The translations under genes were made by a program, and so were the position numbers. Positions 22,288 through 33,964 of a stretch of 64,000 nucleotides of DNA are shown one piece after another. The DNA is from Aeromonas enteropelogenes (GTDB taxonomy: Bacteria; Pseudomonadota; Gammaproteobacteria; Enterobacterales; Aeromonadaceae). The DNA lies in assembly GCF_000819845.1 (NCBI RefSeq), contig NZ_CDCG01000046.1:124001-188000 (forward strand). Reading direction: 5' to 3'. The notes under the pieces are model-generated. The model was not told the DNA's origin, did no database searches, and worked only from the letters and a program-made list of their open reading frames with translations. The number at the start of each line of letters is the position of its first letter. Position 1 is the stretch's first letter.

Positions 22288-22779
22288 TTATCGGGTGCTG
22301 ATCACCAGACGACTGCTCTGTTTGACCTCTTCCATCACCACGTAGGTGCGGGTGTCGTTGACACCGGGCAAGCGCAGCAGGGTCTCCCCCAGCAGCCGGC
22401 GGTAGGCCGACATGTCGCTCACCCGGGTCTTGAGCAGATAATCGAAATCACCGGATACCAGGTGACACTCCTGGATCTCTTCGAGCACCTGAACGGCCTT
22501 GTTGAACTGTTCGAACACATCGGGGGCCCCACGATTGAGGGTGATCTCGACGAAGACCAGCAAAGAGGCATCCAGGTAGTGAGGGTTCAGAATGGCGGCA
22601 TATCCTTCGATATAACCCTGTCGCTCGAGGCGACGAACCCGTTCCAGACACGGTGTGGGACTCAGGCCAACTCGTTTGGACAACTCAACGTTCGAAATCC
22701 TGCCATCCTTTTGCAGTTCATTCAGAATGTTGCGGTCAATCCTGTCCAAATCCTTTAGCCGACTCTTAGCTTCCATCAT
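22288..22779 (-). CDS. lrp: Leucine-responsive regulatory protein
   Basis: Global regulator of amino-acid metabolism. 163 residues, and from DLDRIDRNILNELQKDGRISN onward nearly identical to E. coli Lrp: winged helix (SNVELSKRVGLSPTPCLERVRRL), then the RAM/effector domain (GDFDYLLKTRVSDMSAYRRLL). The start at 22779 has AAAGGATGG upstream; MM gives two possible initiators. It diverges from ald, a common arrangement in which Lrp-type proteins control alanine catabolism, and sits next to ftsK as in E. coli. Confidence 0.96.
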   Translation of the reverse strand: MMEAKSRLKDLDRIDRNILNELQKDGRISNVELSKRVGLSPTPCLERVRRLERQGYIEGYAAILNPHYLDASLLVFVEITLNRGAPDVFEQFNKAVQVLEEIQECHLVSGDFDYLLKTRVSDMSAYRRLLGETLLRLPGVNDTRTYVVMEEVKQSSRLVISTR

Positions 22780-22873
22780 TTTATTCCATCCTTTGGCTAT
22801 TTTTTGGTAAGAATCACCAGTCATTTTATAATTATGGTCACAAATCCTGTCAATACCTGAATATACTAGGCGC

Positions 22874-22890
22874 AAATGTTATTAACATTT
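22874..22890. promoter_or_regulatory. Perfect 17-bp palindrome between lrp and ald
   Basis: AAATGTTATTAACATTT is a perfect odd palindrome centred about 47 bp upstream of the ald start in the AT-rich divergent region. It could be an operator for Lrp or another dimeric regulator, or sit in the ald promoter. The binder is not known. Confidence 0.45.
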
Positions 22891-22928
22891 AAGCAACATA
22901 AAACACCAATCGATAGACGAGGGATAGC

Positions 22929-24044
22929 ATGATTATCGGTGTACCGAAAGAGATAAAAAACCATGAATATCGCGTAGGCATGGTTCCGGCCAGTGTACGT
23001 GAACTGACAGCACGAAACCACACTGTTTTCGTCCAAAGCGGTGCCGGAAACGGCATTGGCTTTAGCGATGCAGATTATATGGCTGCCGGCGCCGATATTT
23101 TGGCCACTGCCGCCGAGGTTTTCGCCAAGGCCGAGATGATCGTCAAGGTCAAGGAGCCCCAGCCAATCGAGTGCGCCATGTTGCGCCCGGGTCAGACCCT
23201 CTTTACCTACCTGCATCTGGCGCCGGATCTGCCACAGACCGAAGCCTTGCTGAAAAGTGGCGCCATCTGCATCGCTTACGAGACAGTCACCGATGGTCGT
23301 GGTGGCTTGCCCCTGCTGGCCCCCATGTCGGAAGTCGCGGGTCGCATGTCCATTCAGGCGGGCGCCCAGGCACTGGAGAAATCCCGCGGTGGTAGCGGCG
23401 TGCTGCTCGGTGGCGTGCCCGGCGTCGAACCGGCCAAGGTGGTGATCATCGGGGGCGGTGTAGTGGGTTCCAACGCGGCCCGTATGGCCATCGGCCTGCG
23501 CGCGGATGTCACCATTCTTGACAACAACATTGATGCCCTGCGCCGACTCGACAACGAATTCCAAGGATCAGCCAAGGTGGTCTACTCCAACAGCGAAACC
23601 CTGGAACGTCACCTGCTGGCAGCCGATCTGGTCATTGGCGGCGTGCTGGTGCCGGGTGCCACTGCGCCAAAACTTGTCAACCGTGACCACATTGCGCGCA
23701 TGAAGCCTGGCTCAGCCATCGTCGACGTGGCCATCGATCAGGGCGGCTGCGTGGAGACCTCCCACCCCACCACTCACGAAGATCCCACCTTTATCGTCGA
23801 TGACGTGGTGCACTACTGCGTGGCCAACATGCCGGGCGCCGTGGCGCGTACCTCGACCGTGGCTCTCAACAATGCCACCCTGCCCTTCATCATCAAACTG
23901 GCGCAACAAGGGTATCGTCAGGCGCTGCTGGCAGACTCCAATCTGCTGCATGGTCTCAACGTGATGAAAGGCAAGCTGACTTGCAAGGAGGTCGCCGTGG
24001 CCCATGGCCTTGTCTACACGGATCCCCTGACCCTGTTGAACTGA
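22929..24044 (+). CDS. ald: Alanine dehydrogenase
   Basis: NAD-dependent oxidative deamination of L-alanine to pyruvate and ammonia. 371 residues. N-terminal [20 protein letters not shown], catalytic-region [17 protein letters not shown] and YLHLAPD, and the NAD fold [19 protein letters not shown] with the acidic end of the second strand at TILD. Ribosome-binding site GAGGG. Transcribed divergently from lrp and ended by a strong terminator. Confidence 0.95.
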   Translation: MIIGVPKEIKNHEYRVGMVPASVRELTARNHTVFVQSGAGNGIGFSDADYMAAGADILATAAEVFAKAEMIVKVKEPQPIECAMLRPGQTLFTYLHLAPDLPQTEALLKSGAICIAYETVTDGRGGLPLLAPMSEVAGRMSIQAGAQALEKSRGGSGVLLGGVPGVEPAKVVIIGGGVVGSNAARMAIGLRADVTILDNNIDALRRLDNEFQGSAKVVYSNSETLERHLLAADLVIGGVLVPGATAPKLVNRDHIARMKPGSAIVDVAIDQGGCVETSHPTTHEDPTFIVDDVVHYCVANMPGAVARTSTVALNNATLPFIIKLAQQGYRQALLADSNLLHGLNVMKGKLTCKEVAVAHGLVYTDPLTLLN

Positions 24045-24072
24045 TCTGCTCGATTTTCCCAAGAGACGATGA

Positions 24073-25179
<1,107 letters not shown>

Positions 25180-25200
25180 ACGCGCTCCAGATGTGATATA

Positions 25201-25227
25201 AGGCATACCCTCGGGTATGCCTTTTTC
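25201..25227 (+). terminator. Terminator after trxB
   Basis: AGGCATACCC-TC-GGGTATGCCT followed by T5, ending 15 bp before the next start codon. Confidence 0.88.
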
Positions 25228-25242
25228 ATATGTAGGAGTCTA

Positions 25243-26490
25243 ATGAAGCAGAAGATATTGATAGTCGAAGACAGCCTGACCATACGTCGCATGCTGACTC
25301 AAGCCATTGCCCAGCAAACCGGTCTTGAGATTGATGCCTTCGACACCCTGGAAGGCGCCCGTCATTGCCGGGGAGAAGAGTATGTGGTGGCGTTGGTGGA
25401 CTTGACGCTGCCGGATGCCCCAAGCGGAGAAGCCGTCAGCGCACTGCTGGCCCGTGGCCTGCCGGTGGTGATCCTCACCGCCGACATCAGCGAGGACAAA
25501 CGCAGCGCCTGGCTGGAAACCGGGGTGCTGGATTATGTGATGAAGGATTCGCGCCACTCGCTGCAATATGCGGTCAGCCTGGTGCATCGCCTCTATCTCA
25601 ACCAGGCCATCGAAGTGTTGGTCGTCGATGATTCACGCACCTCCCGCCACCGCACCATGACCCAGCTGCGCAAACAGTTGCTGCAGGTTCATGAGGCGAG
25701 CCACGCCCGTGAAGCGTTGGCCATGCTGGAGCAACACCCGGGCATTCGCCTGGCGCTGGTTGACTACTATATGCCGGATATCGACGGGATCAGCCTGGTA
25801 CGTATGCTGCGCGAGCGCTACAGCAAACAGCAACTGGCCATCATAGGGATCTCGGTCTCCGACAAGCGGGGGCTGTCGGCTCGCTACCTCAAGCAGGGCG
25901 CCAACGACTTCCTCAACCAGCCGTTCGAGCCGGAAGAGTTGCAGTGCCGGGTCAGCCACAATCTGGAGGCGCTCGAGCAGTTCAACAGCATTCAGGAGTC
26001 AGCCAATCGCGACTACCTGACCGGCCTGTACAACCGGCGTTACTGGTTCAATGAAGGGCAGAAATGGTTCGAAGAGCATCAGCGCCAACAAACCCAGCTC
26101 GCGCTCTGTGTACTCGATGTGGATCACTTCAAACAGGTCAATGATCACTGGGGCCATGCCATCGGCGATCAGCTGCTCTGCCACCTCACCCGCCTGATGA
26201 CCCAGTTCTTCCCCGATGCCATGATTGCCCGTTTCGGGGGGGAAGAGTTTGCTCTGATGGTCCCGCACTGCACCGTGAGCGTCCTTAACAAACGGCTGGA
26301 AGGGCTGCGTCAGCAGTTGCGCCAGCAACCTCTTTCCAAGGAGCATCCCCTGTTCGTTCGCGCCAGTTACGGCGTGATCAATGTCGGGCGGGGATCCATG
26401 GACGAGGCACTGAGCGAAGCGGATCGCCTGCTGTACCAGGCGAAAAATACCGGTCGCGACAAAATCGTGTCTCAGGACCCAGCCGCCTGA
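25243..26490 (+). CDS. Response regulator REC-REC-GGDEF, predicted diguanylate cyclase
   Basis: A 415-residue cytoplasmic protein with strong AGGAGT before its start. REC1 (1-115) has acidic ED at 9-10, phosphoacceptor Asp53 (LVDLTLPD), Thr79 and Lys101. REC2 (about 123-240) has DD at 129-130 and Asp174 (LVDYYMPDIDG), but the conserved Lys is Gln226 (FLNQPF), so its phosphorylation may be altered. The GGDEF domain (255-410) has DYLTGLYNRRYW, LDVDHFKQVNDHWGH and an intact GGEEF at 332-336, so active c-di-GMP synthesis is expected. No RxxD inhibitory site is present before GGEEF. No histidine kinase is adjacent, so it is an orphan. Confidence 0.9.
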   Translation: MKQKILIVEDSLTIRRMLTQAIAQQTGLEIDAFDTLEGARHCRGEEYVVALVDLTLPDAPSGEAVSALLARGLPVVILTADISEDKRSAWLETGVLDYVMKDSRHSLQYAVSLVHRLYLNQAIEVLVVDDSRTSRHRTMTQLRKQLLQVHEASHAREALAMLEQHPGIRLALVDYYMPDIDGISLVRMLRERYSKQQLAIIGISVSDKRGLSARYLKQGANDFLNQPFEPEELQCRVSHNLEALEQFNSIQESANRDYLTGLYNRRYWFNEGQKWFEEHQRQQTQLALCVLDVDHFKQVNDHWGHAIGDQLLCHLTRLMTQFFPDAMIARFGGEEFALMVPHCTVSVLNKRLEGLRQQLRQQPLSKEHPLFVRASYGVINVGRGSMDEALSEADRLLYQAKNTGRDKIVSQDPAA

Positions 26491-26521
26491 CCGGCAAGCA
26501 GTGAGTCCCGTGTGTTACCGC

Positions 26522-26560
26522 CCGACAGATTTTCTCCCCGAAAATCTGTCGGTTGTTTTT
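26522..26560. terminator. Bidirectional terminator
   Basis: CCGACAGATTTTC-TCCC-CGAAAATCTGTCGG with TTGTTTTT to the right. It separates two convergent genes. Confidence 0.8.
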
Positions 26561-26571
26561 CAACCCCTCTC

Positions 26572-27045
26572 TCAAAACGTCTTGTCGACCCGCACACCGT
26601 CATCGAAATAGAGAATGCGGACCTTGTCCCCCTTCATGAACACCATGGCGGGATCATAATCCTGGATCACGTTGACCAGCCCATTCTGTTCATTGCGGAT
26701 GAGCAGCTCCACCAGCTTGTTTTCCACCACGCTACCACCGGACGACTGATACTGCTGCGCCATGGCTGCCCCCGCCAGCGCCCCCACTGCGGTCGCAATT
26801 TCCCGGCCATGACCACCGCCAAACTGGTTGCCAAGCAGCCCCCCCAGCACGGCGCCACCCAGGGTTTTCCAGCCGGAGTGTTCGGATTCCAGGATCTGGC
26901 GCTGGGTAATGTTGCGCACCGTATCCACTTCGCCAAATACCACCTGATTCACGGGCCTGGCGGTATTGCGCTCATACACAGCCGCCCAGGCTGGCGCAGT
27001 GACAAACCAGATCAAGCTGGATACTATCAGGATAATGCCCTTCAT
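26572..27045 (-). CDS. Outer-membrane-type glycine-zipper protein (SlyB/Pcp-like)
   Basis: A 157-residue protein with a signal peptide (MKGIILIVSSLIWFVTAPAWA, cleavage after AWA; no lipobox cysteine). In the middle is a glycine-zipper 2TM region (GGAVLGGLLGNQFGGGHGREIATAVGALAGAAMA, given in two halves: GGAVLGGLLGNQFGGG then ATAVGALAGAAMA). A small C-terminal beta domain ends in RILYFDDGVRVDKTF. Such proteins sit in the outer membrane or periplasm; SlyB relatives respond to envelope stress. Start backed by GAGGT. Diverges from aat with 19 bp between starts. Confidence 0.78.
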   Translation of the reverse strand: MKGIILIVSSLIWFVTAPAWAAVYERNTARPVNQVVFGEVDTVRNITQRQILESEHSGWKTLGGAVLGGLLGNQFGGGHGREIATAVGALAGAAMAQQYQSSGGSVVENKLVELLIRNEQNGLVNVIQDYDPAMVFMKGDKVRILYFDDGVRVDKTF

Positions 27046-27064
27046 CTGTGAACCTCGTTGCCTA

Positions 27065-27768
27065 ATGTCTCGCTATCTTACCCAACTGGATGATGAGCTC
27101 TGCTGGTTTCCCGACCCAAAGCATGCCCTGGAAGAGCCCAACGGCCTGCTGGCGATTGGGGGCGATCTCTCCCCGACGCGCTTGCTGGCAGCTTACCACA
27201 AGGGGATCTTCCCGTGGAATGAGCCCCACCAGCCGACGCTCTGGTGGTCACCGGATCCCCGGGGGGTGATCCGGCCAGAGCAACTGCACATAGGACGCAC
27301 CCTGCAAAAAGTGCTGCGCCGCACGTCATTCGATATTTCCGTCAATCGCGCCTTTAATGAGGTAATCACCGCCTGCGCCGCACCGCGACGCACTGCCGAT
27401 GAGACCTGGATCAGCAGGCCCATGATCGAGGCTTATCAGCAACTTCATCGTCTGGGTCATGCCCACTCCATCGAGATCTGGCAAGAAGGACGGTTGCAGG
27501 CGGGATTGTACGGACTCTCGATTGGCCGACTGTTCTGTGGCGAGTCCATGTTCAGCCACATCGACAATGGCGCCAAACTGGCCATGGTGGCACTCTGTCG
27601 TCACTTTGCTCGTCATGGGGGTGAACTTGTCGATTGCCAGATGCAGAACCCGTTTCTCGCCACTCTGGGTATTGAAGAGTGGCCAAGAGCCCGCTTTCTG
27701 AAAACACTGGCAGAACTGGGGCAACAAACATTGGCGGCGACATGCTGGCACAAGGGGGAGATCAGCCT

Positions 27769-27772
<4 letters not shown>
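27065..27772 (+). CDS. aat: Leucyl/phenylalanyl-tRNA-protein transferase
   Basis: Adds Leu or Phe to proteins with N-terminal Lys or Arg, creating N-degrons read by ClpS. 235 residues. Conserved EEPNGLLAIGGDLSPTRLLAAY, GIFPWNEP...LWWSPDPRGVI, LGHAHSIEIW and FCGESMFSHIDNGAKLAM. The stop overlaps the bpt start (ATGA), giving a two-gene unit. Confidence 0.95.
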
Positions 27773-28772
<1,000 letters not shown>

Positions 28773-28786
28773 GCCAGGAATTCAGC

Positions 28787-28818
28787 AAAAAACCCCAACC
28801 TTTCGGTTGGGGTTTTTT
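28787..28818. terminator. Bidirectional terminator between infA and clpA
   Basis: AAAAAACCCCAACC-TTTC-GGTTGGGGTTTTTT, perfect stem with A and T runs on both sides. Confidence 0.92.
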
Positions 28819-28840
28819 GTCGTTCTCTAATCACAGATGC

Positions 28841-31096
28841 TTAGTGGGAAACAGCTTCAACATCGACCTGAAAGTCAAAGCTGAGGCTGTCATCAACCAG
28901 CTCAACCTTCACGACCCCACCATCGACCAATGAGCCAAACAGGATCTCGTTGGCCAGGGGTTTCTTGAGGTGCTCCTGGATCACCCTCCCCATCGGTCTG
29001 GCCCCCATGGCTCTGTCATATCCCTTCTCGGCCAACCAGTGACGAGCACGTTCTGACACCTCGAGAGAGACACCTTTCGCATCCAGCTGAACCTGCAACT
29101 CGACAATAAACTTGTCGACGACCTGGTGGATCACCGTCATATCCAGATGGTTGAACCAAATGATGTGGTCGAGACGGTTGCGAAACTCCGGGCTGAATGT
29201 CTTGTTGATCACCGCCATGGCATCGTGGCTCAGATCCTGCTGCTGGAAACCGATGGACTTGCGTTGGGTTTCCTGCACCCCGGCATTGGTGGTCATCACC
29301 AGGATCACATTGCGAAAATCAGCCTTGCGCCCGTTGTTATCGGTCAAGGTCCCGTTGTCCATCACCTGCAGCAACAGGTTGAAGACATCCGGGTGCGCCT
29401 TCTCTATCTCGTCGAGCAACACCACTGAGTGAGGGTGTTTGATCACCGCATCGGTCAACAGGCCACCTTGCTCAAACCCGACATAGCCGGGAGGGGCGCC
29501 GATCAGACGGGAGACTGTGTGGCGCTCCATGTACTCCGACATGTCAAAGCGCAGCATCTCCACCCCGAGGGCCTTGCCCAGTTGCTGGGTCACCTCTGTC
29601 TTGCCCACCCCGGTCGGACCGGCAAAGAGGAAACAACCGACAGGGCGACGCTCGTTACCCAATCCCGAACGGGACAAGCGGATCGCATCGGTCAGCACTT
29701 CGATGGCTTTGTCCTGGCCGAAGACCACCATCTTGAGATTACGCTCCAGATTTTTCAGCACTTCCTTGTCGGAGGAGGAGACTGATTTTTCTGGGATACG
29801 GGCAATCTTGGCCACGATGGCTTCTATTTCCTGCACATTGATCACTTTCTTGCGCTTGCTAGCCGGCAACAACCGTTGTCCGGCCCCAGCCTCATCGATC
29901 ACATCGATGGCTTTATCCGGCAAATGACGATCGTTGATGTATTTGGCCGACAGCTCCACCGCGGCACGGATCGCTTTGACGGTATAACGTACCCCGTGGT
30001 GTGCCTCGTAGCGGCTTTTGAGCCCCATCAGGATACGTGTGGTATCGTCAACGCTCGGTTCGACGATATCGATCTTCTGGAAGCGACGGGCCAGAGCACG
30101 GTCTTTCTCGAAGATCTGGGCATATTCCTGATAGGTGGTTGAACCAACACAGCGCAGCAAACCGTTAGAGAGCAGCGGTTTGATGAGGTTGGCCGCATCC
30201 AGTTGGCCACCGGAGGCTGCACCGGCACCGATGATGGTGTGGATCTCATCGATGAACAGGATGGCCCCTTCCTGGCGTTCAATCTGCTTGAGCAGCACCT
30301 TGAGGCGTTTCTCGAAATCGCCGCGGTATTTGGTTCCCGCCAGCAAAGAGCCCATATCGAGTGAGTAAATGGTGCTGCCGGCAATTACCTCGGGTACATC
30401 GCCCTTGACGATCCGGTAGGCCAGCCCCTCGGCGATGGCGGTCTTGCCAACACCGGCCTCACCGACCAGCAGGGGATTGTTCTTGCGACGACGGCACAAC
30501 ACCTGGATGGTGCGATTCAGTTCCTGATCACGGCCGATGAGGGGATCGATGCGCCCCTCCAGCACCAACTGATTCAGATTGGTCGCAAAGCTCTCGATCT
30601 GGGCGGCAGATACGTCGTCATCAGACTCAGGATTGCTATTGCTGCCCAAATCCGGCTTGCTCTCCTTACGTACGCCATGGGAGAGGAAGTTGACCACGTC
30701 GAGGCGACTGATCTCGGCTTTTTTCAGGAAGTAAGCCGCTTGCGACTCCTGCTCGCTGAAAATGGCGACCAGGACATTGGCACCACTGACTTCGGTGTTG
30801 CCCGATGATTGCACATGGAACACCGCACGCTGAAGCACTCGCTGGAATCCCAGCGTCGGCTGGGTTTCACGATCTTCATCGTCACGCGGGATAAGAGGGG
30901 TTGTTTGATTGATGAATGCGCGGATCTCTTTGCGCATCTGCTCGACATCGGCACCACAAGAACTCAGCGCCTCATGGGCTGAGCTGTTATCCAGCAGGGC
31001 TAACAACAGGTGCTCGACGGTCATGAATTCGTGGCGCTCGTCACGGGCCAGTTTAAACGCCTCGTTCAGCGTCTTTTCCAGATCTTTATTCAACAT
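28841..31096 (-). CDS. clpA: ATP-dependent Clp protease ATP-binding subunit ClpA
   Basis: Unfoldase of ClpAP; with ClpS it degrades N-degron proteins. 751 residues. Start at 31096 ([14 protein letters not shown]) behind GGGGAGG. Two Clp_N repeats (1-145) form the ClpS docking site. AAA1 has [15 protein letters not shown] and [17 protein letters not shown]2 has [15 protein letters not shown] and [15 protein letters not shown], and GYVGFEQGG includes a pore loop. An IGF-type ClpP-contact loop is represented by KSIGFQQQD. Directly downstream of clpS, as in E. coli. Confidence 0.97.
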   Translation of the reverse strand: MLNKDLEKTLNEAFKLARDERHEFMTVEHLLLALLDNSSAHEALSSCGADVEQMRKEIRAFINQTTPLIPRDDEDRETQPTLGFQRVLQRAVFHVQSSGNTEVSGANVLVAIFSEQESQAAYFLKKAEISRLDVVNFLSHGVRKESKPDLGSNSNPESDDDVSAAQIESFATNLNQLVLEGRIDPLIGRDQELNRTIQVLCRRRKNNPLLVGEAGVGKTAIAEGLAYRIVKGDVPEVIAGSTIYSLDMGSLLAGTKYRGDFEKRLKVLLKQIERQEGAILFIDEIHTIIGAGAASGGQLDAANLIKPLLSNGLLRCVGSTTYQEYAQIFEKDRALARRFQKIDIVEPSVDDTTRILMGLKSRYEAHHGVRYTVKAIRAAVELSAKYINDRHLPDKAIDVIDEAGAGQRLLPASKRKKVINVQEIEAIVAKIARIPEKSVSSSDKEVLKNLERNLKMVVFGQDKAIEVLTDAIRLSRSGLGNERRPVGCFLFAGPTGVGKTEVTQQLGKALGVEMLRFDMSEYMERHTVSRLIGAPPGYVGFEQGGLLTDAVIKHPHSVVLLDEIEKAHPDVFNLLLQVMDNGTLTDNNGRKADFRNVILVMTTNAGVQETQRKSIGFQQQDLSHDAMAVINKTFSPEFRNRLDHIIWFNHLDMTVIHQVVDKFIVELQVQLDAKGVSLEVSERARHWLAEKGYDRAMGARPMGRVIQEHLKKPLANEILFGSLVDGGVVKVELVDDSLSFDFQVDVEAVSH

Positions 31097-31155
31097 AGGC
31101 ACCTCCCCTAGTACAGCTACAATGTGGTGTCACACTCGCCATCAAGTCATCAGAT

Positions 31156-31473
31156 TCAAGCCTTTTCCATAGTACATAGCAGTGGATGTTCGTGGTTACG
31201 TGAATAGGTGTTGACCTGGACTACTTTGGTTTCGGCGATCTCTGCGGTAAACGTGCCACAGATCCCCTTACCACTATAATGCACGCTCAGCATGACCTGA
31301 GTTGCCTTGTCCAAATCCATACCAAAGAACTTTTGCAGCACCTCCACCACGAATTCCATCGGTGTGTAGTCATCATTGTTCAACACGACCTTGTACATGG
31401 GGGGCGGCTGCAGCTTTGTCTTCTCTGCTTCTGCAATCTCTTCATTAGCAAAGAGTTCTTTCTGCTTGCTCAT
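31156..31473 (-). CDS. clpS: ClpS adaptor protein
   Basis: N-recognin that binds Leu, Phe, Trp or Tyr at protein N-termini and delivers them to ClpA. 105 residues. Core motif [22 protein letters not shown], with Asn-Asp and Met of the binding pocket, then [21 protein letters not shown]. 59 bp upstream of clpA and divergent from cspD, the E. coli arrangement. Confidence 0.96.
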   Translation of the reverse strand: MSKQKELFANEEIAEAEKTKLQPPPMYKVVLNNDDYTPMEFVVEVLQKFFGMDLDKATQVMLSVHYSGKGICGTFTAEIAETKVVQVNTYSRNHEHPLLCTMEKA

Positions 31474-31564
31474 AATCGCGCTTTGGTACCTCTAGATTAC
31501 TACCGCCTAACACAAGCTTGTCAATAGACTTGTTAACCAGATCACATCAGCTGTTAACAACTTC

Positions 31565-31592
31565 TTGACTCGCTCAAAAGTTGGACTAGATT
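31565..31592 (+). promoter_or_regulatory. Candidate promoter of cspD
   Basis: TTGACT (31565-31570), 16-bp spacer, TAGATT (31587-31592), leaving about a 100-nt leader before cspD. The match is fair. Confidence 0.4.
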
Positions 31593-31701
31593 GGTTACTT
31601 GCTAATCTGTGCCCGTCTGCTACGGGCTCATGTCCTAGTTATAATGGGCTGGCGCAGGTTACTCAACGACTTCTGGGTAATCAATAAAAGGATGTAGAAG
31701 T

Positions 31702-31920
31702 ATGGCAACCGGCACAGTTAAGTGGTTCAACAACGCAAAAGGATTTGGGTTTATCTGTCCGGAAGGAGGTGGTGAAGATATCTTCGCGCACTACTCCACG
31801 ATTCAAATGGAGGGCTACAAAACCCTGAAAGCGGGTCAGGCCGTCAATTTTGAACTACAACAGGGGCCGAAAGGAAATCATGCCTCTGTTATTGTGCCAA
31901 ACGAAGCACAAAATATTTAA
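31702..31920 (+). CDS. cspD: Cold-shock-like protein CspD
   Basis: Single-stranded nucleic-acid-binding cold-shock domain. In E. coli CspD inhibits replication in stationary phase rather than responding to cold. 72 residues. RNP1-like KGFGFI and RNP2-like EDIFAHYST, and the CspD-specific [20 protein letters not shown]. Start behind AAAAGGATG. The divergent clpS/cspD pair matches E. coli. Confidence 0.94.
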   Translation: MATGTVKWFNNAKGFGFICPEGGGEDIFAHYSTIQMEGYKTLKAGQAVNFELQQGPKGNHASVIVPNEAQNI

Positions 31921-31939
31921 AACCATGCGTTGGATAAAT

Positions 31940-31975
31940 AAAAAACCGGTTTCTCCCAGAGAAACCGGTTTTTTA
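31940..31975. terminator. Terminator between cspD and folD
   Basis: AAAAACCGGTTTCT-CCC-AGAGAAACCGGTTTTTT. Likely serves both convergent genes. Confidence 0.88.
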
Positions 31976-32047
31976 TTATCTATACCTGCGACTTCTGTGC
32001 TCCACGACTGCCTCGTGCCCTGATCACGGACACCTCATCGGCTGCCT

Positions 32048-32902
32048 TCAGTCGTGATAGTCGTTACAGGCGATCAGGGTGTTCTCCATCAGGCTGGCGA
32101 CTGTCATCGGTCCGACACCACCTGGCACAGGCGTGATAAAAGAGGCATGACTGCGCGCCGTTTCAAACTCAACGTCCCCTACCAGAGAGCCATCCGCCAG
32201 ACGATTGATGCCCACATCGATCACCAGCGCCCCCGGCTTGACCCACTCCCCCGGAATGAAATTGGGCTTGCCGACCGCAACCACCAGCAAATCAGCGCGG
32301 CGTACCTGCTCTTCCAGATCGCGGGTAAAACGGTGACAAGTGGTAGTCGTGCACCCCGCCAGCAGCAGCTCCAGGGTCATGGGGCGTCCCACTATGTTGG
32401 ATGCTCCGACCACCACCGCATGCAGACCATGAGTCTTGACTCCTGTGGTTTCAATCAGCGTCATGATCCCCTTCGGCGTGCAGGGGCGCAGTGCCGGAAT
32501 ACGCTGTGCCAGACGTCCGACATTATAGGGGTGAAAACCATCGACATCCTTGTCGGGGCGGATCCGCTCCAGTACCAGGGTCGTATCGAAGTGGGCCGGC
32601 AGTGGCAACTGAACCAGAATGCCATCGACATGAGTATCGTCATTCAATTCATCGATCAAGGCCAGCAACTCTTCCTGAGTGGCCGTCGCACTCAAGTCAT
32701 AAGAGCGGGAGAGAAACCCGACTTCTTCACATGCCCGGCGCTTGCTGCCGACATAGACCTGAGAGGCAGGATCCGCCCCCACCAGAATGACGGCCAGCCC
32801 CGGCGCCCGTTTCCCTGCTGCCAACCGCTGTTGGACCTGCGCCGCGACCTGGCTGCGAATCGTTTGCGCAACCTGTTTTCCATCTATGATTTTGGCAGAC
32901 AT
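32048..32902 (-). CDS. folD: Bifunctional methylenetetrahydrofolate dehydrogenase/cyclohydrolase
   Basis: NADP-dependent oxidation of methylene-THF to methenyl-THF and hydrolysis to formyl-THF, feeding purine and fMet-tRNA synthesis. 284 residues. Active-site region [15 protein letters not shown] with the catalytic Lys, [23 protein letters not shown], the NADP loop [13 protein letters not shown], and [19 protein letters not shown]. Monocistronic, divergent from the tRNA operon. Confidence 0.96.
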   Translation of the reverse strand: MSAKIIDGKQVAQTIRSQVAAQVQQRLAAGKRAPGLAVILVGADPASQVYVGSKRRACEEVGFLSRSYDLSATATQEELLALIDELNDDTHVDGILVQLPLPAHFDTTLVLERIRPDKDVDGFHPYNVGRLAQRIPALRPCTPKGIMTLIETTGVKTHGLHAVVVGASNIVGRPMTLELLLAGCTTTTCHRFTRDLEEQVRRADLLVVAVGKPNFIPGEWVKPGALVIDVGINRLADGSLVGDVEFETARSHASFITPVPGGVGPMTVASLMENTLIACNDYHD

Positions 32903-33034
32903 CGTACTCCACTCACCATGTGTTCAACTGCCGCGCATTGTCGCATTTTTTTAGCCGGGATGTTAGCGGCACAGATAGGTCGCATGACCAGAGGGCAATA
33001 AGTAGGCACTTGAATTTACTGGGGGAAAAAGTCG

Positions 33035-33064
33035 TTGACGCTGGCTCCAACGCTTGGGTATGAT
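33035..33064 (+). promoter_or_regulatory. Promoter of the tRNA operon with GC-rich discriminator
   Basis: TTGACG (33035-33040), 18-bp spacer, TATGAT (33059-33064), then GCCCGCCCG. A GC-rich discriminator after the -10 is typical of stable-RNA promoters under stringent control. Confidence 0.7.
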
Positions 33065-33116
33065 GCCCGCCCGTTGCCCAGTACGACTCTTGTCGAGTAT
33101 GCTGGACGCGGTTTTT

Positions 33117-33193
<77 letters not shown>

Positions 33194-33229
33194 GGTTTGT
33201 CAACTTGCCTGCATGGCGGGTTGAGATAC

Positions 33230-33306
<77 letters not shown>

Positions 33307-33355
33307 TTGATTCCCTCTCTTATCAGATAAATGGAAATCAATGACAGTTTTAGTG

Positions 33356-33431
33356 GTGGCTGTAGCTCAGTTGGTAGAGTCCCGGATTGTGATTCCGGTT
33401 GTCGTGGGTTCGAGCCCCATCAGCCACCCCA
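33356..33431 (+). tRNA. tRNA-His (GTG)
   Basis: 76 nt, plus the G at 33355 as the extra 5' G-1. Acceptor GTGGCTG pairs with CAGCCAC; anticodon stem CCGGA/TCCGG with GTG at 33389-33391; encoded CCA. Confidence 0.96.
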
Positions 33432-33485
33432 TTATCTCTCTGCTATCACAATACATAGCGAGCAGAACGCTCTCCAGAGTGAAAC

Positions 33486-33513
33486 AAAAAAACCGGCCTA
33501 TGCCGGTTTTTTT
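33486..33513 (+). terminator. Terminator of the tRNA operon
   Basis: AAACCGGC-CTAT-GCCGGTTT followed by T5GTTTTTG. Confidence 0.9.
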
Positions 33514-33964
33514 GTTTTTGCCCTTCTGCAAAATCAAAGGACTAAGCCCGTTCTTTGCTCTATGTATTCCACCTCATAAAGACACACAATCATCAATACT
33601 CTGAATATTGTTTCGTTTTTGCTTATAACTCAGAATAATTTGTTGTTTATGTTTTATTACGCAAAACGGTAACCTCTCCCATTCTCACCCACTTCCTATT
33701 ACCGGACTCGCTATCCCGTCGCTAACTGCACTGCTGCAGCCCATGAACCTGCACTGATGTTCCTGCAGTTCGCAACATCACGCAATCAAGGCCAGGCATT
33801 CAAGCCCCATGACTATGCCCAACCGCACTGGTTGTCCTTGACCTTGCCAATCAGGATAGAGCGAGGAGCAAACAAACCATAGACGGACTTCGAGCAACTT
33901 GGCTTGCCAACCATAATCACACCTGAATATCTGTGCCAGTTTCTGGCGACTACGGAGTAACACA
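33514..33964. other. 451-bp non-coding region upstream of the PLP lyase
   Basis: The first half (about 33580-33670) is markedly AT-rich compared with its surroundings, the rest is average. It should hold the promoter of the downstream gene, whose start is preceded by GGAG at 33953. I see no ORF or recognisable RNA. Confidence 0.45.

Noticed and set aside
28773-28840. tRNA-Ser between infA and clpA, as in E. coli
   Set aside because: Only the terminator is present; no cloverleaf can be formed.
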